From Bradyrhizobium sp. ORS 278 (GTDB lineage Bacteria > Pseudomonadota > Alphaproteobacteria > Rhizobiales > Xanthobacteraceae): DNA of 64,000 bases. Below are positions 53,886 through 60,968 of the stretch, piece by piece. The notes under the pieces were generated by a model. It worked only from the letters and a program-made list of their open reading frames with translations, searched no databases and had not been told where the DNA came from. The DNA lies in contig NC_009445.1 of NCBI RefSeq assembly GCF_000026145.1, forward strand, positions 6,230,501 through 6,294,500. Direction: 5' to 3'. How positions within the stretch are numbered: the stretch's first letter is position 1; the number at the start of each line of letters is the position of its first letter. A program made the position numbers and the translations under genes.

Positions 53886-55229
53886 ATGCTGGACAAGAGC
53901 CCCCGCCCCGCCGTCACCGTTCCGAATGATCTTGCCGCGCATTGGATGCCGTTCACCGCGAACCGCGCCTTCAAGAAGAATCCGCGCCTGCTCGCCGGCG
54001 CCAAGGGCATGCACTACATCACCGTCGATGGCCGCAACATCATCGATGCCGCAGCCGGCATGTGGTGCTGCAACGCCGGCCATGGCCGCACCGAGATCGC
54101 CGAGGCGATCGGCAAGCAGGCCGCAGCGCTCGACTATGCGCCGCCGTTCCAGTTCGGCATTCCCCAGGCCTTCGAGCTCGCCAACCGCATCGCCGATCTC
54201 GCCCCCGCCGGGCTGGACCATGTGTTCTTCTGCAACTCCGGCTCGGAGGCCGCCGACACCGCGCTGAAGATGGCGCTCGCCTATCACCAGATCAACGGCC
54301 AGGGCAGCCGCACCCGCCTGATCGGCCGCGTCCGCGGCTATCACGGCGTCGGCTTCGGCGGCACCTCGGTCGGCGGCATCGTCAACAACCGCAAGCTGTT
54401 CGGCACGCTGCTCACGGGCGTCGACCACATTCCGGCGACCTATGACCGCGAGAAGCAGGCCTTCACCAAGGGCGAGCCTGAATACGGCGCGCACTTCGCC
54501 GAGGAGCTGGAAAACCTCGTCGCGTTGCACGGCGCCAACACCATCGCTGCCGTCATCGTCGAGCCGATGGCCGGCTCCACCGGCGTCATCCCCGCGCCGA
54601 AGGGCTATCTCAAGCGCCTGCGCGAGATCACCCAGAAGCACGGCATCCTCCTGATCTTCGACGAGGTCATCACCGGCTTCGGCCGTCTCGGCCACGCCTT
54701 CGCCGCCGAGCGCTATGGCGTGACGCCGGACCTCTTGACCTTCGCCAAGGGCGTCACCAACGGCGCGGCGCCGATGGGCGGCGTGCTGGTGCGCGACACC
54801 ATCCACGACGCCTTCATGAGCGGCCCGGAGCACATGGTCGAGTTCACCCACGGCTACACCTACTCGGCGCATCCGATCGCCTGCGCCGCCGGCCTCGCCA
54901 CGCTCGACATCTATCGCGACCACAAGCTGTTCGAGCATGCCAAGGCGATCGAGCCGAAATGGGCCGACGCCGTGATGTCGCTGAAGGGGCTGCCCAACGT
55001 CCTCGACATCCGCACCGTTGGTCTGACCGCCGGCATCGACCTCGCCCCGCTGCCCGACGCCGTCGGCAAGCGCGGCTACTCCGCGATGGAGCAGGCCTTC
55101 CACAACACCGACCTGATGCTGCGCATCGCCGGCGATACCCTGGCTCTGACCCCGCCGCTGATCATCAACGAGGACCAGATCGGCGAGATCGTCGAGAAGG
55201 TCGGCAAGGTTATCAAGGCCGTGGCGTAA
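53886..55229 (+). CDS. Omega-amino acid:pyruvate aminotransferase (beta-alanine aminotransferase-like)
   Basis: A 447-residue class III PLP aminotransferase. SGSEA at about residues 118-122 and GYHG at 151-154 contact PLP. Asp259 binds the pyridine nitrogen, and Lys288 in LLTFAKGVTNGAAPMGG forms the aldimine. The total length and the lysine position match the Pseudomonas omega-amino acid:pyruvate aminotransferase. It probably uses beta-alanine or other omega-amines. Start MLDKSPRP chosen with GAGAGG upstream. A strong terminator follows. Confidence 0.9.
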   Translation: MLDKSPRPAVTVPNDLAAHWMPFTANRAFKKNPRLLAGAKGMHYITVDGRNIIDAAAGMWCCNAGHGRTEIAEAIGKQAAALDYAPPFQFGIPQAFELANRIADLAPAGLDHVFFCNSGSEAADTALKMALAYHQINGQGSRTRLIGRVRGYHGVGFGGTSVGGIVNNRKLFGTLLTGVDHIPATYDREKQAFTKGEPEYGAHFAEELENLVALHGANTIAAVIVEPMAGSTGVIPAPKGYLKRLREITQKHGILLIFDEVITGFGRLGHAFAAERYGVTPDLLTFAKGVTNGAAPMGGVLVRDTIHDAFMSGPEHMVEFTHGYTYSAHPIACAAGLATLDIYRDHKLFEHAKAIEPKWADAVMSLKGLPNVLDIRTVGLTAGIDLAPLPDAVGKRGYSAMEQAFHNTDLMLRIAGDTLALTPPLIINEDQIGEIVEKVGKVIKAVA

Positions 55230-55256
55230 GCCGCGCGGCATCGTCATCAATCACGA

Positions 55257-55288
55257 CAAAATGGCGGCCCCCGTGGCCGCCATTTTCG
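55257..55288 (+). terminator. Rho-independent terminator
   Basis: AATGGCGGCC (55260-55269) pairs with GGCCGCCATT (55275-55284), 10 base pairs around a 5-base loop, followed by TT-C-TT-rich sequence. It ends the aminotransferase transcript and could work on both strands. Confidence 0.85.
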
Positions 55289-55303
55289 TTGTTCCTCCAA
55301 CGA

Positions 55304-55444
55304 CGTCATTCCGGGGCAATCGTCATGTACGGTCGCAGAGCGGCCGTGCATGACGATTGAACCGGGGAATCTTGAAATTGTTAGCAACGCGTCAAACAAC
55401 CTCGAGATTCCGGGTTCAAGGCCTGCGGCCTTGCCCCGGAATCG
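55304..55444. repeat. Intergenic inverted repeat, 'cgtcattccgggg' family, with nested palindrome
   Basis: Left CGTCATTCCGGGG and right CCCCGGAAT are the arms. Within the left half an unrelated palindrome CAATCGTCATG / CATGACGATTG (55318-55359) is inserted. The right terminus lacks the usual ATGACG. It is the degraded relative of 50431-50583 and 60677-60759. No gene was seen in 55230-55624. Confidence 0.75.
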
Positions 55445-55624
55445 CAGCGCCTGCGACGAAGTCGAATGCACGGCCTCCTGCATTTTCAGAACACGATGTC
55501 GTGCGCTGAGGAGACAGAACGCAGCCGAATGGCGCCGGCGCGTCGGGGAACCTTCGCAAATCCTCCACGTTCATGTCGCGAGCCGGCGGTTCGCGCGCGG
55601 CGGACGGATGATCGGAGAACGCGC

Positions 55625-56170
55625 ATGCTTGCACCGCCGGGAGAGCTGTTGCGATTGGGGCTCGAGCAGAGGCTCAACCGCGTCAAGCGCGCCACCCAGT
55701 CCTACATGCGCGACCGTGCGCGGCAGGCGACGGGTACGATAACGTCCTACGCGGTCGCCGCCGGGCTGTTCGCCGCGGCCGGCATCTTCCTGATCGCGGC
55801 CTGCATCGTCGGGCTGACCGCGCTGTTCCGCTGGGTGGAAATGAAATACGGGCTGTTCCCCGCCTTCGCGGTGGTCGGCGGTCTGATGGTGGCGCTGGCG
55901 GTGATCTGCGCGGTCGTCGCAGCGGTCAAGCTGCGCAGCCCGACCCCGCATTATCCATCGCTGTCGAGTCGCCTGCGCGTGGCGATCGCTTCGCCCGTGT
56001 CACGGCAGCCGGACAGCGACGAGATCGATCCGGATACGATCCCACTGGCGCCGTCGGCATCGGCGAATCACGCTCGCGCGCCGGGGCGGGTCAATATCCC
56101 CGTGGGCGTTGCCGTTGCGGCGCTGTTGCTCGGCGTGGCCGCCCTGCGCAGGCGTCATCGCGGCGCCTGA
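55625..56170 (+). CDS. Phage holin family (DUF1469-like) membrane protein
   Basis: A 181-residue protein with two main hydrophobic helices (about residues 35-62 and 72-100), a polar linker and a C-terminal helix (VNIPVGVAVAALLLGVAAL) followed by basic residues. The pattern MRDRARQATGTITSYAVAAG and a central FRWVEMKYGLFPAF matches the actinobacteriophage-holin-superfamily/DUF1469 group that is common on alphaproteobacterial chromosomes. It is not part of a prophage here. GGAG upstream supports the ATG. Confidence 0.75.
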   Translation: MLAPPGELLRLGLEQRLNRVKRATQSYMRDRARQATGTITSYAVAAGLFAAAGIFLIAACIVGLTALFRWVEMKYGLFPAFAVVGGLMVALAVICAVVAAVKLRSPTPHYPSLSSRLRVAIASPVSRQPDSDEIDPDTIPLAPSASANHARAPGRVNIPVGVAVAALLLGVAALRRRHRGA

Positions 56171-56488
56171 GAGGAGCGGCAGCGGCAGGGGGGCATCGCT
56201 CGCGTGCCGCCGCCGCGGTTGATCGAACAAACAATTTGAGCTGATCTTTTCGCGAGCGATCCGCAGCACGCAGATCGTGTCGAAACGTTTCGCGCGATGA
56301 CGCGAGCGCGCCTCCGTTGTTCTACGGGCGGGCGCCAGTACGATTAAACTCCACTTCAGCACGAAAACTTGCGTAAATGACACGCAGCGCGGAAATCCAC
56401 CGCGTTGTCCGGTATTTGAATCCTGCCGACTATCCTCGCGAATCAGCAGAAGTGCTAGGGTTGTGTTCGGTTGGGAGCGTCGCGCAGC
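56171..56488. other. Intergenic region before the EAL protein
   Basis: About 318 bases without a convincing gene. Several direct GCGAGCG-type repeats occur, but I see no terminator or clear promoter. Confidence 0.4.
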
Positions 56489-58075
56489 ATGATTCGTATC
56501 TCCACGATTTTTATCGCCATCTGCATGGTTCTGGTCGCGGCATCGCTCGGCCTGATCCTGTATTCGGTGGCCGGCATCAGTGGATCCGAATCGGCAATCG
56601 TGTCGCTGGCCGCGCTGACTTTTCTCATCCTCTACAACGCGGTGTCGATGCGGCTGCGCGACCGCTCCGACGTCGGCAGCCAGATCGCCGATCTGTCGCG
56701 CGGCACGGCGGACCTCGCCCGCCAGGTTGCCGAGTTTGGCCGGCGGCTGTCGGCGGTCGAAGGCCGCATCGTGTCGTCGAGCTCGGTCAGCGCCGATCGC
56801 CTCCAGAGCGTCGTTGGCGAGATCAACGAACTCGGCGGACTGATGAAGCAACTCGCTGTCACCGTCGCCCAGCATGAGGACCTTATCGCCGCCATTCCGC
56901 AGCAGGTGGCGACCCCGGCCGCTGAGGCCCCGGCCGTTGCGCGCGAGGCCACCAGCCCGGCGCCCGCAGCCCCCGTCGCATCCGCCGTCTATCCCGATCC
57001 GAAGGCCCTGCCCCCGGCCCCCTCGCATGCGAAGCCGAAGGAGGCGACCGCCACGTTCGGTGCGGCTCCGAGCATCGCCCCCGTGGTGCGGCCGCCGAAC
57101 CCGCAGCCTATGGCTGCTGCGCCGGCTCCGCCCGTAGCCACGCCTGCCGCTCCGGCCGTGCCGCGCAGCCAGCCCCAGATCCTCGCGGCCGTCAAAGGCG
57201 CGATCGACGAGAACCGCCTCGACATCTACCTCCAGCCGCTGGTGACGCTGCCCCAGCGCAAGGTGCGCTTCTACGAAGCGGTGACCCGGCTGCGCGACGA
57301 GCGTGACCAGATCGTCGCGGCGGAGGACTTCATCGGCATCGCCGAGGCCGCAGGCCTGGTCGGGCGCATCGACCACATGGTGCTGCTTCGCTGCGTCCAG
57401 GTGCTGCGCCGCCTGATGGTGCGCAACAAAGACGTGGGGATCTTCTGCAACCTGTCGTCCGCGACTCTGAGCAGCCCGGCGAGCTTTGCCCAGTGTCTGG
57501 ATTTCCTCGAGGCCAACCGCGCGCTGGCGCCCTCCTTCGTGCTCGAATTCAAGCAGTCGACCCTGCGCAGCCTGGGCCCGACCGAGACCGAGCACCTCGC
57601 GGCGCTGGCGCAGCGCGGCTATCGCTTCTCGATCGACCATGTCACCGACCTCCGGTTCGAGCCGCGCGAGCTCGCCGATCGCGGCGTCCGCTTCATCAAG
57701 GTGCCGGCCGCCCTGCTGCTCGACCCCAAGCAGAGCTCGGTGTCCGACATCCACCCGACTGATCTGTCCGACCTGCTCGGCCGTTTTGGCATCGACCTGA
57801 TCGCCGAGCGGATCGAGGGCGAGAACAGCGTCGTCGACCTGCTCGATTACGACGTTCGCTTCGGCCAGGGCTTCCTGTTCGCGCCGCCCCGCCCATTGCG
57901 ACCAGAGGGCGCATCTGCTACCGGCGAGGCCGCTGTCACCCCTCCGGGCGGGCAGGATATCAAGATTCAGGACCCCAATGCCGCCGGCACTCCCTCTCTC
58001 GATGCGTCGAACGCCAATGCAGCGACGCGCAGCGGCAATGCCGCTCTCGCCCGTCGCATCGCCGGGACCATCTAA
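56489..58075 (+). CDS. TipF-like degenerate EAL-domain membrane protein
   Basis: A 528-residue protein. Two N-terminal transmembrane helices (about 5-27 and 36-54) are followed by a coiled coil (about 65-140), a Pro/Ala-rich linker (about 140-228) and a C-terminal EAL domain (about 230-470). EAV (263-265), Asn321, Glu353, Asp383 and Lys404 are in expected places. But the DDFG loop reads IDHVTD (382-387): the second metal-binding Asp is His384, so phosphodiesterase activity is doubtful. The layout resembles Caulobacter TipF, a flagellar placement protein that binds c-di-GMP. Confidence 0.82.
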   Translation: MIRISTIFIAICMVLVAASLGLILYSVAGISGSESAIVSLAALTFLILYNAVSMRLRDRSDVGSQIADLSRGTADLARQVAEFGRRLSAVEGRIVSSSSVSADRLQSVVGEINELGGLMKQLAVTVAQHEDLIAAIPQQVATPAAEAPAVAREATSPAPAAPVASAVYPDPKALPPAPSHAKPKEATATFGAAPSIAPVVRPPNPQPMAAAPAPPVATPAAPAVPRSQPQILAAVKGAIDENRLDIYLQPLVTLPQRKVRFYEAVTRLRDERDQIVAAEDFIGIAEAAGLVGRIDHMVLLRCVQVLRRLMVRNKDVGIFCNLSSATLSSPASFAQCLDFLEANRALAPSFVLEFKQSTLRSLGPTETEHLAALAQRGYRFSIDHVTDLRFEPRELADRGVRFIKVPAALLLDPKQSSVSDIHPTDLSDLLGRFGIDLIAERIEGENSVVDLLDYDVRFGQGFLFAPPRPLRPEGASATGEAAVTPPGGQDIKIQDPNAAGTPSLDASNANAATRSGNAALARRIAGTI

Positions 58076-58090
58076 TTCGCGTCGCCGGCT

Positions 58091-58945
58091 ATGACCGCGC
58101 TACGGTTCGAGGAGCGGTTGCGCGATCTGGTCGGCCGCAAGCGGGTGCTGCTGAGCGACATCTGGGGCGTCGTCCACAACGGCTTGGAATCGTTTCCCGA
58201 GGCCTGCGATGCGCTGCATTCCTTCAAGCGCGAGGGCGGTACGGTCATCCTGATCACCAATGCGCCGCGGCCAGCGGACTCGGTGCAGCGCCAGTTGCGC
58301 AAGCTTGGCGTTGCCGACGAGGTCTACAGCGCGATCGTCTCCTCCGGAGACCTGACCCGCCACTACGTCTCCGACCATCCCGGCGGCAAGGTGTTCTGGC
58401 TCGGCCCGGAGCGCGACAACTCGATCCATCGCGGCCTCGATCTGGCGTTGTCCCCGCTCGAAGCGGCCGACTACATCATCTGCACCGGCCTCTATGACGA
58501 CGAGACCGAGACCGCCGAGGATTATCGGCCCATGCTGCTGCGCGCCCTCGCGCGCAAGATGCCGCTGATCTGCGCCAACCCGGACATCGTGGTCGAGCGC
58601 GGCGACCGCCTGATCTACTGCGCCGGCGCCATCGCCGAACTGTACCGCGAGCTCGGCGGCGAGGTGATCTTCTACGGCAAGCCGCACCGGCCGATCTACG
58701 ACCGCGCGATGCAGCTCGCCGAGCAGCATGCCGGCCGGCCGGTCACGCGCGAGGAGGTGCTGGCGATCGGCGACTCCGTCCGCACCGATCTCGCCGGCGC
58801 GCACGGCTTCGGCATCGATTGCCTGTTCGTCACCCGCGGCATCCATTCCGAGGAGTTCGCCGGCATCGATCAGCTCGATCCGGCCTCGGTCAAGGAGCTG
58901 TTCGGCCACCCGCCCCGCGCGCTGATGCGCGAGCTGAAATGGTGA
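58091..58945 (+). CDS. HAD-superfamily hydrolase, TIGR01459 (IIA, sugar/nucleotide type)
   Basis: A 284-residue HAD protein. Motif I is LLSDIWGVVHNG, in which the usual DxD is DxW, characteristic of this subfamily. ITNAPRP supplies motif II, FYGKPHRPIYDRAM the lysine motif III and AIGDSVRTDLAGAHGFG motif IV. It probably acts on small phosphorylated metabolites; the substrate is unknown. It is 15 bases downstream of the EAL gene, likely cotranscribed. Confidence 0.88.
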   Translation: MTALRFEERLRDLVGRKRVLLSDIWGVVHNGLESFPEACDALHSFKREGGTVILITNAPRPADSVQRQLRKLGVADEVYSAIVSSGDLTRHYVSDHPGGKVFWLGPERDNSIHRGLDLALSPLEAADYIICTGLYDDETETAEDYRPMLLRALARKMPLICANPDIVVERGDRLIYCAGAIAELYRELGGEVIFYGKPHRPIYDRAMQLAEQHAGRPVTREEVLAIGDSVRTDLAGAHGFGIDCLFVTRGIHSEEFAGIDQLDPASVKELFGHPPRALMRELKW

Positions 58946-58961
58946 CCGGATCCTGAAAATG

Positions 58962-58993
58962 AAAAACGCCCGGCCAAGCGCCGGGCGTCTTTT
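58962..58993. terminator. Bidirectional rho-independent terminator
   Basis: ACGCCCGGC (58966-58974) and GCCGGGCGT (58980-58988) form a perfect 9-base-pair stem with a 5-base loop. It is flanked by A's on the left and by TTTT on the right, serving both the HAD gene and the converging cheY-like gene. Confidence 0.9.
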
Positions 58994-59018
58994 CATCTCG
59001 AGATTGATCAAGCGCGCG

Positions 59019-59414
59019 TCAGGCCGTCGCCATGTCCGGGAAGACAGCGTCGATCTTGGTCTTCAGGGTCGCGGCGTTGAACGGCTTGACGATGTAGTTG
59101 TTCACGCCGGCCTTCTTGGCGGCGATGACGTTCTCGGTCTTGGATTCCGCCGTGATCATGATGAACGGCGTGGTCGCCAGGTTCGGATCGGCGCGGACCT
59201 CGCGGAGCAGGTCGTAGCCGGTCATCGGCTCCATGTTCCAATCGGAGATCACAAGGCCGTACTTCTTGGCGCGCATCTTGTTCAGCGCCATCGAGCCGTC
59301 GCTCGCGTCGTCGATGTCCTCGAAACCGATCTGCTTCAGAAGATTCCTGATGATCCGGATCATGGTGCTGTAATCGTCGACGACGAGCACCGGCATCGTC
59401 AAATCAACCGCCAT
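59019..59414 (-). CDS. CheY-like single-domain response regulator
   Basis: A 131-residue receiver protein. Acidic Asp13/Asp14 and the phospho-Asp58 in VISDWNMEPMTG are present, with Thr88 and Lys110. The sequence MAVDLTMPVLVVDDYSTMIR is close to CheY-type regulators of rhizobial chemotaxis or the c-di-GMP network. No DNA-binding domain. GGGGAG lies about 5 bases before the ATG. Orphan: no kinase adjacent. Confidence 0.92.
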   Translation of the reverse strand: MAVDLTMPVLVVDDYSTMIRIIRNLLKQIGFEDIDDASDGSMALNKMRAKKYGLVISDWNMEPMTGYDLLREVRADPNLATTPFIMITAESKTENVIAAKKAGVNNYIVKPFNAATLKTKIDAVFPDMATA

Positions 59415-59681
59415 CTTGACTCCCCCAACGCGAACACAACGCGTACGCTGTTACCGGAACGGTATTTTCGGCTCAGGTCTTGAACGACCTCCGCCATCCG
59501 CATCCAGACGTAGCATCAGCCGTTAAACAGCGCGTTAACTGCGCCCCATTCGCATGTCCGCTTTGCTGCGCCGCATGAAAATCGGAACCCCTGCGGCTTG
59601 ACTTCGGCAGGCCGGCCGCCCACGGTCGAGGCCAGCTTCGCCGCACCGCGGCTTGATGAATTCGCGAGATATTTCCGTCAG

Positions 59682-60662
59682 ATGCCAGCTTTCCAGATCA
59701 TCCGCGATGCCACCCCGCCACAGCACATCCTCAAGGGAGCGGTGGTGGCGATGGGAAATTTCGACGGTGTCCATCTTGGTCACCGGGCCGTGATCGAGGC
59801 CGCCATCGAGATGGGCAGGGCCAAGGGCCGCCCGGCCCTGGCGCTGACCTTCGAGCCGCATCCGCGGCGCTTCTTCAGCCCCAACACCCCGCAATTCCGG
59901 CTGACCGACGAGGCGGCCAAGCTGCGGCTGCTGGCCGGAGCCGGGCTGGCCGGCGCCGTGGTCATGACCTTCGACAAGGGCCGCGCCCAGACCTCGGCGC
60001 AGGATTTCATTCACCACGATCTCATCGGCCGGCTGGGCGTGTCCGGGATCGCCGTCGGCTACGACTTTCATTTTGGCAAGGGCCGGGTCGGCTCGCCCAG
60101 CCTGCTCGCCAGCGAGGCGCCGAAGCTCGGCATCACGGTCGAGGTCCAGCCGCATGTCGACATCGACGAACGGCCGGTGTCCTCCACCGCGATCCGCGAG
60201 GCGCTGGCCGAAGGCCAAGTGGCCGAGGCCACCGCCATGCTCGGCGGCCCCTGGTTCGTGACGGCGGAGGTCATCCACGGCGAGAAGCGCGGCCGCGACC
60301 TCGGCTATCCCACCGCCAACATGCGGCTCGACCGCGATTGCGGCCTGCGCCACGGCATCTATGCCGTCCGGGTCGGCCGCGGCCGCGGTGCGAACCGGGT
60401 CCTGATCGATGGCGTCGCCAATTTTGGCCGCCGCCCGACCTTCGACAACGGCGCGCCGCTGCTGGAGACCTTCCTGTTCGACTTCAAGGACAGCCTCTAT
60501 GGCGAGGTGCTGGACGTCGCCTTCATCGGCTTCATCCGCGAGGAGGCCAGATTCACCTCCATCGAGGCCCTGATCCGGCAGATGGACGACGACAGCGCGA
60601 GGGCACGCGCCGTGCTGGCGGCAAACGCCGGCCTCTTCCCCCGGCTCGGCGAGATCGGCTGA
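59682..60662 (+). CDS. ribF: Bifunctional riboflavin kinase / FAD synthetase
   Basis: A 326-residue enzyme making FMN then FAD. The N-terminal nucleotidyl-transferase domain has GNFDGVHLGH (His31, His34) and the signature region VGYDFHFGKGRVG. The C-terminal riboflavin-kinase domain has HGEKRGRDLGYPTANM and GVANFGRRPTF. It is divergent from the cheY-like gene. The FMN it makes is the ligand of the riboswitch upstream of ribH2. Start MPAFQIIRD chosen; upstream frame open. Confidence 0.95.
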   Translation: MPAFQIIRDATPPQHILKGAVVAMGNFDGVHLGHRAVIEAAIEMGRAKGRPALALTFEPHPRRFFSPNTPQFRLTDEAAKLRLLAGAGLAGAVVMTFDKGRAQTSAQDFIHHDLIGRLGVSGIAVGYDFHFGKGRVGSPSLLASEAPKLGITVEVQPHVDIDERPVSSTAIREALAEGQVAEATAMLGGPWFVTAEVIHGEKRGRDLGYPTANMRLDRDCGLRHGIYAVRVGRGRGANRVLIDGVANFGRRPTFDNGAPLLETFLFDFKDSLYGEVLDVAFIGFIREEARFTSIEALIRQMDDDSARARAVLAANAGLFPRLGEIG

Positions 60663-60676
60663 TTCTCCACCGCGTC

Positions 60677-60759
60677 CGTCATACCGGGGCAGCCCGCGAG
60701 GGCTGAACCCGGAATCTCGAGATTCCGGGCTCGATGCTTCGCATCGCCCCGGAATGACG
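60677..60759. repeat. Intergenic inverted repeat, 'cgtcataccgggg' family
   Basis: CGTCATACCGGGGC and GCCCCGGAATGACG ends, 83 bases long. An inner GAATCTCGAGATTC palindrome and two smaller hairpins give a compact cloverleaf-like fold. It lies between ribF and ileS; no gene was seen in 60663-60968. Confidence 0.85.
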
Positions 60760-60968
60760 CCGAAACACAGGATGACTTTGCGATTCGGCCGCCCGGCTGC
60801 TATGAGGAAGCCCCATGTTGATACGGCGCACCATCGGCATTAGCGGCCCGGCTTCCGCCTGAGCTTATCGAGCTCGGCGCAAGACCGGGATGTCTCTGCT
60901 CGTTCCGCCGCCCGCGATCGCAGATCGCGCCTCCGCGCCCCTCTTTGAGCTCATCAAGCCAGATCACG

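Noticed and set aside
55625..56170. Prophage remnant suggested by the holin-family protein
   Set aside because: No other phage gene, integrase or attachment site is near, and this family is common on alphaproteobacterial chromosomes.
59521..59540. GTTAAACAGCGCGTTAAC near the cheY-like and ribF starts as a CtrA site
   Set aside because: The spacing between TTAA half-sites is 8, one more than the consensus allows.
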